Source: Methylotenera sp. (GTDB taxonomy: Bacteria > Pseudomonadota > Gammaproteobacteria > Burkholderiales > Methylophilaceae). Taken from it: a DNA stretch of 64,000 nt. Made by a program: the position numbers and the translations under genes. The notes beneath the pieces are model-generated. The model was given only the letters and a program-made list of their open reading frames with translations, did not search any database and was not told where the DNA came from. Numbering within the stretch: the stretch's first letter is position 1; every line of letters begins with the position of its first letter. Below, piece after piece: positions 17,218-26,337 of the stretch. The DNA is taken from positions 1-64,000 of the forward strand of contig NZ_JAQSDC010000040.1 in NCBI RefSeq assembly GCF_029945705.1. The letters run 5' to 3'.

Positions 17218-18305
17218 AAGTCGCGACCGCCCTAGTACTCGGCAATAAAGCCAGCCCTGCCTTGGTGGCTGAAGCCGTATCTATCGCCATGTTAAAGGCG
17301 GACATTACCGTTGCATCAAGTGTGTTACTACTCCTTACCTCCGAATTTGCAGATGACCCGCAACCCGCGATTACTGCCGCAGCAAAAGCCGCAAACTGCA
17401 CACAAGTGTTTGGCTGCTCAGCGACGGGTATATTTACAGAGGAAGACTGGGTTTTAGATTCTCCCGCTGCCGCTGTGATGGTGTTTGAGGGCGATGTGAG
17501 TATACAAACTGCAAAGCATCATCAGCCTGAACAAGTGCTACTCACCATTAGCGCCCCCAATGCGATTAATAGTACTTGGCTGAATGACGGCAATGCTCGT
17601 TACGGTGGTATATCTGGTGATGTTGTGGGCCAAGGACCCTTCTCGGTCTGGCAAAATGCTAAAGGTGGAAATAAAGGAAAAGTAGATGCATACATTTCTG
17701 GCGTGAAGTTGGCAACCAAAGCGTCCCATGGCTTTAAAATGCTCACCAAACCCAAACAAATTCAACAAACCAATGACTTTGACATTACGCAATTAGACAA
17801 TAAACCACCGTTAACTACCTTACAAAAGGCTTGGAAGACGCATGGCAAGATTAATGCCCCAGCCCCGCTACACTTAATGATGGCCATCTATTCCGATAGT
17901 GCGGAAGCGATTAACCAGGGCGAATTTAATCAAACCAACTTAATCAGTATTGATGAAAATACCGGCAGCATTACCTTAGCGCAGCCACTTAGAGTGGGAC
18001 AGTTTTTAAGTTGGGGCTTACGCGACCAAGTTGTTGCTGAAGCAGATTTGGTATTAACAACGCAACAATTAACTGATGAGCTAGGCGCGACGCCAGCATT
18101 TGGGCTATTGTTCTCTTGTTTAGGTCGCGGACCCTTTTATGACGGCATTGATCATGATTTAAAAGTCATTGCCCAACAACTACCCAATATGCCATTGTTA
18201 GGGTTTTATGGAAACGGTGAGATTTCGAATATTGCAGGTAAAAACCAGCTGCTGCCTTACTCGGCTGTACTCAGTTTATTTGCAGAAGACAGTGACTTAA
18301 TTTAA
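17214..18305 (+). CDS. FIST-domain sensory protein
   Basis: The track starts this ORF at 17136, inside nth. I choose ATG 17214, which overlaps the nth stop as ATGA and leaves a 363-residue protein beginning MKVATALVLGN. It has the FIST N-terminal domain (about 15-190, with GCSATGIFTEEDW and GGISGDVVG) and the FIST C-terminal domain (about 200-350, ending GFYGNGEISNI and SAVLSLF). FIST domains are thought to sense small ligands such as amino acids. No output domain is fused. The protein appears cytosolic. Its link to the neighbouring nth gene is translational coupling only. Confidence 0.88.
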   Translation: MKVATALVLGNKASPALVAEAVSIAMLKADITVASSVLLLLTSEFADDPQPAITAAAKAANCTQVFGCSATGIFTEEDWVLDSPAAAVMVFEGDVSIQTAKHHQPEQVLLTISAPNAINSTWLNDGNARYGGISGDVVGQGPFSVWQNAKGGNKGKVDAYISGVKLATKASHGFKMLTKPKQIQQTNDFDITQLDNKPPLTTLQKAWKTHGKINAPAPLHLMMAIYSDSAEAINQGEFNQTNLISIDENTGSITLAQPLRVGQFLSWGLRDQVVAEADLVLTTQQLTDELGATPAFGLLFSCLGRGPFYDGIDHDLKVIAQQLPNMPLLGFYGNGEISNIAGKNQLLPYSAVLSLFAEDSDLI

Positions 18306-18371
18306 GAGTCTATCCATTTAAAATACAATCTATTTAAAAACAGCCTATTTCAAAGTCCTATTTATAATTTT

Positions 18372-18815
18372 ATGAGTTTATACAATCCTACTCGCGATCA
18401 AGCCCGTCAATTTTTGTTTGATGCTTGGTCTAAATTCAAACAGCAATTAAGTCTGACTGATTTAGAGAAAATAGCGGTAGAAGTCATACAAATGCATCCT
18501 GAATATCATGTGATATTGGATTCGCCAGAGCGTTTTATGCACCAACAGTATTTTCCTGAAATGGGCGAAACTAATCCATTCCTGCATATCACCCTGCATT
18601 TATCAGTGATAGAGCAAATCAGCATTAACCAGCCAATTGGCATCGCGCAGATTTATGATAAATTACGCCTGCAGCACAACGATACGCATCTTGCGTATCA
18701 CGATTTAATCGATTGCCTAGCAGAAACCATCTGGCAATCGCAGCGTAATAGTCAAGCTTTAGATTCTGAACATTATTTGAACTTACTAAAACAAAGGTCA
18801 GGACTAATGACATGA
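18372..18815 (+). CDS. DUF1841 family protein
   Basis: The 147-residue soluble protein begins MSLYNPTRDQARQFLFDAW and includes HPEYH and NPFLHITLHLSVIEQI, the conserved histidine-rich core of DUF1841, common in beta- and gammaproteobacteria. No function is known. Its stop overlaps the start of the sigma-factor gene (ATGA), so the two are translationally coupled; this may matter for how much sigma factor is made. The 66 bp upstream contain short AT-rich repeats close to CTATTTAAAA. Confidence 0.85.
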   Translation: MSLYNPTRDQARQFLFDAWSKFKQQLSLTDLEKIAVEVIQMHPEYHVILDSPERFMHQQYFPEMGETNPFLHITLHLSVIEQISINQPIGIAQIYDKLRLQHNDTHLAYHDLIDCLAETIWQSQRNSQALDSEHYLNLLKQRSGLMT

Positions 18816-19384
18816 TTGAAAATCGAATGAATAAAAATGTCAATGACTGGCTAAATGACCATGGCGACTATCTATATCGCTTTGCCTTAGCAAGGCTACG
18901 TGATCCTCATCAGGCTGAAGACGCTGTACAGGAAACCATGCTGGCCGCGATTAAGAGTGATAGCTTTGAAGGCAACTCTTCTGCCAGAACTTGGTTAACT
19001 GGCATACTCAAACACAAAATTATCGATTTGCAACGTAAAAAAATTCGTGAACAACCGCTTTCTGATCTAATAGATTTAGATGCATCAGACAGCAGTATGG
19101 ATGACTTTTTTGATAAGAGCGGTCATTGGCTGGATAAACCACAAACACTGGACATGCCAGAAAACGCACTTGAACAAAAACAATTTCTTAGTATTCTAAG
19201 TGGCTGTATGGACAAGCTGCCAGCTAAATTAGCGGCTATTTTCATGATGCGGGATGTCCATGAAGTTGATAATGAAAATATTTGTAAGGAACTTGATATT
19301 ACCGCGACCAATGCTTGGGTGATGTTGTATAGAGCTCGAATGGGATTAAGAAAATGTCTGGAAATAAACTGGATTACAGGTTAG
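18812..19384 (+). CDS. ECF-type RNA polymerase sigma factor
   Basis: The 190-residue protein has sigma-70 region 2 (about residues 14-80: YLYRFALARLRDPHQAEDAVQET, with FEGNSSARTWLTGILKHKI) and region 4 (about 125-185: LPAKLAAIFMMRDVHEVDNENIC and ATNAWVMLYRARMGLRKCL). Regions 1 and 3 are missing, as in the extracytoplasmic-function class. A second ATG at 18827 (MNKNVNDW) is possible. A small cysteine-containing protein that looks like an anti-sigma factor follows after 4 bp, and then the RiPP cassette. The arrangement suggests that the sigma factor controls the cassette, as ECF factors do for other DUF692/DUF2063 operons. I saw no clear ECF promoter in the 45 bp before the precursor gene. Confidence 0.9.
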   Translation: MIENRMNKNVNDWLNDHGDYLYRFALARLRDPHQAEDAVQETMLAAIKSDSFEGNSSARTWLTGILKHKIIDLQRKKIREQPLSDLIDLDASDSSMDDFFDKSGHWLDKPQTLDMPENALEQKQFLSILSGCMDKLPAKLAAIFMMRDVHEVDNENICKELDITATNAWVMLYRARMGLRKCLEINWITG

Positions 19385-19388
19385 TAAT

Positions 19389-19664
19389 ATGGAAACTCAT
19401 AAAATGAAATTAATGCTTACGTGTAAACAAGCCAGCCAGATTATCTCGCAGTCATTAGATAATCCTTTGTCACGGTCTGACCGCATGAAATTAAAGTTTC
19501 ATTTGTTTATTTGTAATGCTTGCACACGTTTCAATCAGCAATTACATTTAATTAAAACTGTAGTTCAGCGCATGAAACATGACACTGAAAATGACGACAC
19601 TATACAACTTACTGTAGACGCGAAAGCCAGAATTAGTCAGGCAATTGATTCTAATCATCATTAA
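19389..19664 (+). CDS. Small zinc-finger-like anti-sigma factor candidate
   Basis: The 91-residue protein has the layout of a ZAS/zf-HC2 domain: LTCKQASQIISQSLDNPLSRSDR, then LKFHLFICNACTRF. Together these provide the C...H-x3-C-x2-C metal-binding pattern used by anti-sigma factors. It lacks a membrane segment, so it would act as a soluble anti-sigma protein. It begins 4 bp after the sigma factor stop. The metal site could sense redox state or metals such as copper or zinc; that is inference. Confidence 0.75.
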   Translation: METHKMKLMLTCKQASQIISQSLDNPLSRSDRMKLKFHLFICNACTRFNQQLHLIKTVVQRMKHDTENDDTIQLTVDAKARISQAIDSNHH

Positions 19665-19709
19665 ACGCATATTTTAAGTTTTATCATTTAATTTTTTAAA
19701 GGATTTATC

Positions 19710-20090
19710 ATGAACAACACGCAAAAAACTATCGCTCTTGCTCTTAGCGGCGCATTCGCTTTATCAATCGCAACGACTTCAATGGCTGCAGCGCAAAATC
19801 CATTTGCGGCAAAATCATTATCATCTGGCTATCAAGTGGCTGATGCCGATACCAAAATGAAAGATGGCAAATGCAGCACTGGCAAATGTGGTGCAAACAA
19901 AAAAGCTGCGATGAAAAAAGCAGAAGCTGAAAAAACAAAAGAAGGCTCATGCAGCGCTGAGAAGATGAAGGACGGTTCTTGTAGTGCAGAAATGAAAGCT
20001 TCTGCAGAAAAAGCGCATGAAGGCTCTTGCAGTGCCGAAAAAATGAAAGATGGTAATTGCAGTGCTGAGATGAAAAACAAAGCAAAATAA
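19710..20090 (+). CDS. HvfA-like RiPP metallophore precursor with Cys repeats
   Basis: The 126-residue product has a Sec signal peptide (about 1-27, ending SMAAA), a short conserved leader (NPFAAKSLSSGYQVAD, about 30-45) and a repetitive Lys/Glu/Cys core. Its six cysteines (55, 60, 81, 91, 107, 117) each sit in a (E/D/T)-G-(K/S/N)-C motif: DGKC, TGKC, EGSC, DGSC, EGSC and DGNC. Residues 78-96 and 104-122 are near-identical copies. HvfA/bufferin precursors carry EGKCG-type motifs whose cysteines are converted by a DUF692 enzyme plus DUF2063 partner into copper-binding heterocycles; both partners follow directly. A strong SD (AAAGGA) precedes ATG. Mostly Ser follows the Cys here instead of Gly, which is unusual. 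Confidence 0.85.
   Translation: MNNTQKTIALALSGAFALSIATTSMAAAQNPFAAKSLSSGYQVADADTKMKDGKCSTGKCGANKKAAMKKAEAEKTKEGSCSAEKMKDGSCSAEMKASAEKAHEGSCSAEKMKDGNCSAEMKNKAK
19941..20075 (+). repeat. duplicated EGSCSAEKMKDG(S/N)CSAEMK coding unit
   Basis: Two 57-nt units (19941-19997 and 20019-20075) encode the same 19-residue peptide except Ser/Asn at one position, and are offset by 78 nt. Synonymous bases differ between copies, so the duplication is not fresh and the peptide appears to be maintained. Confidence 0.85.
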
Positions 20091-20135
20091 TATTGATGTG
20101 TTATCTGATGAAACATCACTGTTTTAGCCGTTAAT

Positions 20136-21002
20136 ATGGTGATGTTTAATCAGACAATCAGCAGAATTAACGGCGTGGGCTTGGGGCTAAAGCGTGAGCT
20201 TATTCCTCAAATCCAAGCCGTTTTTGGCGATAACTCTATTGCCAATCTTAATTTCGTTGAAATCGCACCAGAAAACTGGATAGATATTGGCGGCAAAGCA
20301 GCAAAGCAACTTGATTGGTTTGCTGAGCGCTATCCCATAGCTTGCCATGGTTTATGTCTTTCACTTGGCGGCCTAGCGCCACTCGACATAAACTTCTTGC
20401 ACCAAGTGAAGCAGTTTCTACAGCAATACAATATTCCGCTCTATACCGAACACTTAAGCTACTCAACTGATGGATATAAAGGTCAACAAGGTTATCTATA
20501 TGACTTGCTACCGATTCCATTCACTGAAGAGGCTGTGCATTATGTTGCTAAACGTATACGCCAAACTCAGGACATTCTTGGGCAACGCATCGCGATAGAA
20601 AATGCGTCTTTTTATGTGCAAGCACCCATCTCCAGTATGGATGAATTGAGCTTTCTAAATGCTGTGTTGACTGAGGCTGATTGCTTACTGCACTTAGATA
20701 TCAACAATATTTACGTGAATAGTGTTAATTTCGGCTTTGATGCGCATGAGTTTTTACGAGGTATTCCTGGTGAACGTATTGTTTATGCGCACATGGCTGG
20801 ACATTATCAGCAAGCGCCAGACTTACTGATTGATACCCATGGTGCCGATGTAATAGACCCCGTATGGGCGTTGCTGGAAGAGGCTTACCAATTATTTGGC
20901 GCATTCCCCACCTGTTTGGAGCGTGACAATAACATACCGCTTTTGCCATTGCTGATGCGTGAAGTGAACAAAATTGCTGACTATCAACGACATGTCAAAT
21001 GA
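20136..21002 (+). CDS. DUF692 multinuclear non-heme iron oxygenase (HvfB/BufB-like)
   Basis: The 288-residue TIM-barrel protein matches DUF692, the MNIO family that also includes MbnB and TglH. The expected metal ligands are visible: H71 in ACHGLCLSLGG, H106 in YTEHLSYS, E155/N156 in IAIENASFY, D188 and N191 in LHLDINNIYVN, H219/H223 in YAHMAGHY, and H235 in DTHG. It probably oxidises Cys residues of the upstream precursor to thiooxazole or oxazolone/thioamide groups. The start is uncertain: ATG 20136 or ATG 20142, with no strong SD. Its stop overlaps the next gene (ATGA). It is cytosolic, so modification would come before export. Confidence 0.92.
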   Translation: MVMFNQTISRINGVGLGLKRELIPQIQAVFGDNSIANLNFVEIAPENWIDIGGKAAKQLDWFAERYPIACHGLCLSLGGLAPLDINFLHQVKQFLQQYNIPLYTEHLSYSTDGYKGQQGYLYDLLPIPFTEEAVHYVAKRIRQTQDILGQRIAIENASFYVQAPISSMDELSFLNAVLTEADCLLHLDINNIYVNSVNFGFDAHEFLRGIPGERIVYAHMAGHYQQAPDLLIDTHGADVIDPVWALLEEAYQLFGAFPTCLERDNNIPLLPLLMREVNKIADYQRHVK

Positions 21003-21760
21003 TGACTAAGGACTTGCTTAGCTTTCAGAAGTACCAACTGGCATTCACTTCGCATATCCGCGACCCACTCAATCAACCTAGGCCAAAAAATGTAAAAAAC
21101 AAGGGCATGGATGTTTACAAAGAGATTGTATTCAATAACCTCTTTGAATCAGTTTCAGCTTGTTTTCCTGTCGTGCAAAAGGTCATCGGCAAGCGTGCAT
21201 GGCATAAGTTAATCCGCGGCTTCTTTAGTGAACACTCTTCATCAACGCCTATTTTTAGAAAGATTCCTGAAGAGTTTCTTGCATACCTGTCAAACATTCA
21301 TGCACTTACGCCAGAGAATTTCCCACCTTATCTAACAAGCCTTTGTCACTACGAGTGGGTTGAATTGCTAGTTTCAACTATGAAGGATGAAACAGATAAA
21401 CGTAATATCAATGCAATAGGTAATTTACGTATGAATCAGCCTGCATTTGAACCCGCAATGCAGCTACTCAATTACGAATATGCCGTGCAAAAAATATCTC
21501 CTCGTTATAAACCTAGCGTGAAAGAAAATACACAGCTTTTAGTCTTCCGAAATACAGAGCTTGAAGTAAAGTTTATAGAACTCAATAGCATTACTTATAG
21601 ATTAATTGAAATACTGAAGCAAAATAAAGTAAATTGTGAGCAAGCACTTACCATGCTTGCAATCGAGATAAATCAGGTCGAAACTGAAAGCATTATCCAG
21701 TTTGGCTTAGATATATTGGAAGACTTAAGAAGCCAAGGTGTGATTCTTGGGGTGTATTGA
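20999..21760 (+). CDS. DUF2063 partner protein (HvfC/BufC-like)
   Basis: The 253-residue protein has the DUF2063 N-terminal helical domain (about 5-100: LLSFQKYQLAFTSHIRDP, VYKEIVFNNLFESVSACFPVV, FFSEHSSSTPIF). A C-terminal domain of about 130 residues follows. In related systems this protein binds the precursor leader and activates the DUF692 enzyme. The ATGA overlap with the DUF692 gene fits a stoichiometric complex. No DoxX-type membrane gene (HvfD) follows; the next gene is on the other strand, so the cassette ends here. Confidence 0.9.
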   Translation: MMTKDLLSFQKYQLAFTSHIRDPLNQPRPKNVKNKGMDVYKEIVFNNLFESVSACFPVVQKVIGKRAWHKLIRGFFSEHSSSTPIFRKIPEEFLAYLSNIHALTPENFPPYLTSLCHYEWVELLVSTMKDETDKRNINAIGNLRMNQPAFEPAMQLLNYEYAVQKISPRYKPSVKENTQLLVFRNTELEVKFIELNSITYRLIEILKQNKVNCEQALTMLAIEINQVETESIIQFGLDILEDLRSQGVILGVY

Positions 21761-21800
21761 AGTTGTTGCTTAACCTTGTAAGTTAGAACTTAAAGCCTGA

Positions 21801-21998
21801 TTAATCAAAGCTCACTTGCTGCAACTGCCGTTCTTCAAGCGTGACTAGCAACTCCTTTTGCGCGTCTCGCCCCATATCCCACCAAGCTTTAATTTCATCA
21901 ATAGTGCGATAGCAACCATGGCACAAACCACTCTCATCATCCATTGCACAAACGCCTATGCAAGGTGACTTAACTTCTGCTTGTATATTGTCAGACAT
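21801..21998 (-). CDS. DUF1289 small cysteine-rich protein
   Basis: The 65-residue protein matches DUF1289: SPCIGVCAMDDESGLCHGCYRTIDEIKAWWDM. Four cysteines (C-x3-C-x8-C-x2-C) probably bind a metal. Such proteins are widespread in proteobacteria and have no settled role. It is a single gene facing the RiPP cassette across 40 bp. Confidence 0.88.
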   Translation of the reverse strand: MSDNIQAEVKSPCIGVCAMDDESGLCHGCYRTIDEIKAWWDMGRDAQKELLVTLEERQLQQVSFD

Positions 21999-22065
21999 AA
22001 AATTAACGCTTTTCAGAATTTAGTGTGGGTGTAATTAACTTGACTTTAATTAGCTTAATTTTTAA

Positions 22066-24792
22066 TTAACTCAATACGCCATGACATTGTTTATATTTTT
22101 TGCCAGAACCGCATGGGCATGGATCATTACGGCCGACCTTTACTCCATCACGTATAACTGGCTGACCGTTGGCTAATAGTGCTGCTTCAGTATCCTCTGG
22201 ATTGGCTAAAGCTTCATCATAGTCAGCATGCTGATAATGCACATTTTCTAATTCCACTGGCTTTTCAACCACTTCAACATCTGCCTCAGTTTTCACTTGA
22301 ACGAGCATCGTCACTTTAGTCACTTCGCTTTTCACGGTATTGAGTAAACCTTCAAACAATTCAAATGCTTCACGTTTATATTCTTGCTTAGGATTTTTTT
22401 GTGCATATGAGCGCAAATGAATACCTTGACGTAAATGATCTAGTGCAGCCAAGTGTTCACGCCAATGGTTGTCTAAACTTTGCAACATCACAGAACGCTC
22501 AAACTGGCGCATCACATCAGGGCTAGCTTGTTGCTCTTTCTCAACATAAAGGCTATTCGCCGTATCAATCACGCGCTCACGTAAGGTTTCTTCATGCAGA
22601 TCTGGATTATCTTCCAGCATTTTTTGCAACGGAATATCTAAATTTGCCTCAGCTTTCAGCTCACGCTCTAGACTTGGTATATCCCATTGCTCCTCAACAC
22701 TGTTCGGTGGAATGTGGGTTGCAATCATGCTCGTCAGCACATCTTCACGCATCGCTTTAATAGTGTCAGCAACATCAGCCGCTTCTAATAACTCATTGCG
22801 TTGCTCGTAAATCACTTTACGCTGATCATTTGCTACGTCATCGTATTCAAGCAATTGTTTACGAATATCAAAGTTACGACCTTCAACTTTACGTTGCGCA
22901 TTTTCAATTGCACGCGTGACCCATGGATGCTCAATAGCCTCACCATCAGGCATATTTAGCTTTTCCATAATCGCTGAAACACGATCAGAGGCAAAAATAC
23001 GCAGTAGTTGATCTTCTAATGAAAGGTAAAAGCGACTTGAACCCGCATCACCCTGACGACCAGAGCGACCACGTAACTGATTATCCACACGACGTGACTC
23101 ATGGCGCTCAGTACCTGCAATATGCAAGCCGCCAGCGGCCAATACAGCTTCGTGACGTTGTTGCCACTCTGCTTTAAGTTGCGCTACTCGAGTTTCTTTT
23201 TCAGAATCGCTAATTGCTGCATCATGTCTAACGGCTTCTATATCAGTCTCAGGATTACCACCTAAAACAATATCGGTACCGCGACCTGCCATATTAGTAG
23301 CAATAGTAATGACACCAGCACGGCCTGCTTGGGCAATAATATGCGCTTCGCGCTCATGTTGTTTCGCGTTTAACACTTGATGTTCTAATTTTTCAGCGTT
23401 CAATAACTTAGAAATCAGCTCTGAATTTTCAATAGAAGTAGTACCGACCAATACTGGCTGACCGCGACTTTGGCAGTCTTTAATATCTAAAATAACCGCA
23501 GCATATTTTTCTTGCGCTGTACGGTACACTTTATCCATATTGTCTTTACGCAGCATAGGGCGATGCGTTGGAATTACCACTGTTTCTAACGCATAAATCT
23601 GATTAAACTCATACGCTTCGGTATCTGCAGTACCCGTCATACCAGAAAGTTTGGTATACATACGGAAGTAGTTTTGGAATGTGATAGAAGCCAGCGTTTG
23701 ATTTTCTTTTTGAATCTCAACGCCTTCTTTAGCTTCAACCGCTTGATGCAAACCATCGGACCAGCGACGGCCTGGCATCATACGGCCATTGATTTCATCC
23801 ACAATCGTAACTTCACCATCACGAACAACATAATGCTGATCTCTGTGATAAAGATTACGCGCACGCAATGATGCGTATAAGTGATGCACTAAAGTAATGT
23901 TAGAAGCTTCATATAAACTTGAACCTTCTGCAAGCAAACCAGCTTCTGTCAGTAAATTTTCAGCGTGCTCATGGCCTTCTTCAGACATGACAACATTTTG
24001 GCCTTTTTCATCAACCCAGAAATCGCCAGAGCCTTCCTCTTCAGTTTGTGCAACCAACTTAGCCGCAACCACATTAATTTGATTATAGAGCGCAATACTG
24101 TCATCCGCTTGGCCAGAAATAATCAACGGCGTACGTGCTTCATCGATAAGAATTGAGTCAACCTCATCAATCAAAGCATAACTTAAACCGCGCTGAACGC
24201 GATCTTCACTTCTGTGCACCATGTTATCGCGCAGATAATCGAAGCCGTATTCATTATTAGTACCGTAAGTAATATCCGCCGCATAAGCTTGGCGCTTTAA
24301 GTCCGTTGGCATTTGCGATAAATTGATACCGATTGAGAGACCTAAAAAATTATAAAGCTTGCCCATCCACTCAGCATCACGTTTAGCCAGATAGTCATTC
24401 ACTGTCACGACATGAACGCCCTTACCCGCTAACGCATTGAGGTAAACTGGCAATGTCGCACATAAAGTTTTACCTTCACCAGTACGCATCTCGCCGATTT
24501 TTCCAGCATTGAGCACCATGCCACCTATCATTTGCACATCAAAATGACGCATACCGAGCGCACGTTTACCACCCTCACGCACCACAGCAAAGGCTTCTGG
24601 CATTAATTGGTCTAAGGTCTCACCTTTGGCATAACGCTGCTTGAACTCTTCAGTCTTAGCTCTTAAAGCTTCATCTGATAAAGCTTGCATGGCAGGCTCT
24701 AGCGCATTAATTTGCTGTACTTTTTGCGCATATTGCTTAACTAACCTGTCGTTACGGCTACCAAATAATTTTTTGAACAACGTAGATATCAT
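22066..24792 (-). CDS. secA: Preprotein translocase ATPase SecA
   Basis: The 908-residue motor drives Sec-dependent export. It shows Walker A (MRTGEGKTL, near residue 105), the Walker B region [15 protein letters not shown], the crosslinking domain, the second nucleotide-binding domain with [14 protein letters not shown] and [11 protein letters not shown], the helical scaffold region, and a C-terminal zinc-binding SecB-interaction motif [14 protein letters not shown]. The length is close to that of E. coli SecA. No secM is seen upstream. An M23 peptidase lies upstream on the same strand, an arrangement common in betaproteobacteria. Confidence 0.98.
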   Translation of the reverse strand: MISTLFKKLFGSRNDRLVKQYAQKVQQINALEPAMQALSDEALRAKTEEFKQRYAKGETLDQLMPEAFAVVREGGKRALGMRHFDVQMIGGMVLNAGKIGEMRTGEGKTLCATLPVYLNALAGKGVHVVTVNDYLAKRDAEWMGKLYNFLGLSIGINLSQMPTDLKRQAYAADITYGTNNEYGFDYLRDNMVHRSEDRVQRGLSYALIDEVDSILIDEARTPLIISGQADDSIALYNQINVVAAKLVAQTEEEGSGDFWVDEKGQNVVMSEEGHEHAENLLTEAGLLAEGSSLYEASNITLVHHLYASLRARNLYHRDQHYVVRDGEVTIVDEINGRMMPGRRWSDGLHQAVEAKEGVEIQKENQTLASITFQNYFRMYTKLSGMTGTADTEAYEFNQIYALETVVIPTHRPMLRKDNMDKVYRTAQEKYAAVILDIKDCQSRGQPVLVGTTSIENSELISKLLNAEKLEHQVLNAKQHEREAHIIAQAGRAGVITIATNMAGRGTDIVLGGNPETDIEAVRHDAAISDSEKETRVAQLKAEWQQRHEAVLAAGGLHIAGTERHESRRVDNQLRGRSGRQGDAGSSRFYLSLEDQLLRIFASDRVSAIMEKLNMPDGEAIEHPWVTRAIENAQRKVEGRNFDIRKQLLEYDDVANDQRKVIYEQRNELLEAADVADTIKAMREDVLTSMIATHIPPNSVEEQWDIPSLERELKAEANLDIPLQKMLEDNPDLHEETLRERVIDTANSLYVEKEQQASPDVMRQFERSVMLQSLDNHWREHLAALDHLRQGIHLRSYAQKNPKQEYKREAFELFEGLLNTVKSEVTKVTMLVQVKTEADVEVVEKPVELENVHYQHADYDEALANPEDTEAALLANGQPVIRDGVKVGRNDPCPCGSGKKYKQCHGVLS

Positions 24793-24946
24793 GAAATGAG
24801 TGACTTTCGACTTGAGAGGATAAATGCTTTTTTAATGAAGGATAGTTTTTATAAGCTGCACCGCAAAGTGCAAAATTCTTTACTTTATATTTTAGGATGC
24901 TTCTTAACGTTTAGTTGCCTCATATATTGGGCTTATTCTTATAAAT

Positions 24947-25876
24947 TCAATTGCTAGCTTTAAGATATTTTCTAGGGTCTAATGCATTACCATTTAACCT
25001 AATTTCATAATGCAAATGTGCGCCTGTCGAGCGCCCTGTACTACCAACCAATGCCACCACTTGGCCTTTTTCTACACGATCACCAACTTTAACCATTAGT
25101 TTTGAAGCATGAGCATAGCGTGTTTCTAAACCAGACCCGTGATCAACTTTTACAATGTTACCATAATCTGGTGTACGTTCTGCGGTTGTGACTATACCGC
25201 CAGCCGCTGCATAGATTGGTGTACCTTCAGACGCAGAAAAATCCAAGCCTTCATGAAACGCCTTATTGCCATTAAATGGATCAATACGCCAGCCATAGCT
25301 AGATGAATTAAACGCAGCATTGATCGGGCTACTGTTAGGTAACATGCCCTTCAATACACCTTGTTGCAACAACTTTGCTTCTATATCACTTAGATAGTCA
25401 GTATCAAAATCAATTTTAGCCATGGTTTCAGTGATTTTTTGCTGTAAATCTAACTCGGTAATTGGAGCATTAAGCACCAACGGGCCGCCACGACTAGCGG
25501 GGTCAGCCTTACCAGCATTAGTGCCTAGATTAGGGCTTATTGGCGCAATTTTGTCTGCTACAGGTTTTTTTTCACCAGCCAACTTAGCAAGACGCTCGCT
25601 TTGCGCATCAAGGCGCATAATGCGTGCCTGCAACTCACCCAACTGTAGCGCGTAAGCATCTAAATGTTTTTGTGGATTATTAATACCGAATGCAAGTTTA
25701 AGTTTTGAGGGAATCAGTGATTTATCCCCTTGTTGCGTTGCAGACTCCTGTGGCACAATCAGAAATAGAATGATGACTACTGGTAACAATATTAGTATTA
25801 GCGCTATCAAACCTACTTGTAGCGTTGATAGCGTTTTTGCTTTCGCCATGTTATTTGAGACAAAAATGATATTCAT
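24947..25876 (-). CDS. M23-family peptidoglycan endopeptidase
   Basis: The track extends to GTG 25894, but I choose ATG 25876 (MNIIFVSNNMAKAKTLS), preceded by AGGGCTGCT as ribosome binding site, giving 309 residues. An N-terminal membrane anchor (about residues 20-45) is followed by a coiled-coil region (about 70-150) and a C-terminal LytM domain. Its zinc ligands are all present: H-x3-D in HEGLDF, and H-x-H in AHLHYEI. It may cut peptidoglycan cross-links or act as an amidase regulator. It lies 154 bp upstream of secA and is divergent from dciA. Confidence 0.88.
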   Translation of the reverse strand: MNIIFVSNNMAKAKTLSTLQVGLIALILILLPVVIILFLIVPQESATQQGDKSLIPSKLKLAFGINNPQKHLDAYALQLGELQARIMRLDAQSERLAKLAGEKKPVADKIAPISPNLGTNAGKADPASRGGPLVLNAPITELDLQQKITETMAKIDFDTDYLSDIEAKLLQQGVLKGMLPNSSPINAAFNSSSYGWRIDPFNGNKAFHEGLDFSASEGTPIYAAAGGIVTTAERTPDYGNIVKVDHGSGLETRYAHASKLMVKVGDRVEKGQVVALVGSTGRSTGAHLHYEIRLNGNALDPRKYLKASN

Positions 25877-25920
25877 AGCAGCCCTAATTACCACTCCAGT
25901 TATTCATACCGGCCTTTATC

Positions 25921-26337
25921 ATGCGCCAGTTTAACTCGCTACTTAAACAACCCGAGCTAATTGCATTAAATGCGCGCAACTTAGAGGCTCAAGCTGCACA
26001 AGAAATCTGGAAAGCGGTTGCGCCTGATAGTTTGGCAAAATTTAGCCATGCAAGCAGCATTAAAAATAAACAATTTAATTTATTTGCTGACAACAATGCT
26101 GTCGCCGCAAAAATTAAACTTTTTATACCTAGCTTATTGATTAAGCTAGAAAACCAAGGGTGTGAAGTTACTTCAATTCAGGTGAAAGTGCAAGTAAAAT
26201 CTACCCCACCACCTAAAGCAAAACGCATTAAAATGCTGAGTTTGCATGCTGCAACCGAACTAAATCAACTCTCCGAAAAACTCTCTGGCACGCCGCTTGG
26301 TGAGGCGCTGGCTCGATTAGCTACAAAAGCGAAGTGA
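25921..26337 (+). CDS. DciA-like (DUF721) protein
   Basis: The 138-residue protein resembles DUF721/DciA, the ancestral loader of the replicative helicase DnaB in bacteria without DnaC. The N-terminal region contains a KH-like stretch: AAQEIWKAVAPDSLAKFSHASSIKNKQFNLFADN and then IPSLLIKLENQGCEVTSIQVKV. The C-terminus is a short amphipathic helix (ALARLATKAK). The position divergent from the M23 peptidase and secA supports the call, since DUF721 genes usually lie next to secA or lpxC. Only 44 bp separate the divergent starts. Confidence 0.72.
   Translation: MRQFNSLLKQPELIALNARNLEAQAAQEIWKAVAPDSLAKFSHASSIKNKQFNLFADNNAVAAKIKLFIPSLLIKLENQGCEVTSIQVKVQVKSTPPPKAKRIKMLSLHAATELNQLSEKLSGTPLGEALARLATKAK

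Noticed and set aside
19744-20119. Antisense Cys/His/Phe-rich ORFs over the RiPP precursor
   Set aside because: Complementary readings of the Cys repeats; codon pattern follows the sense gene.
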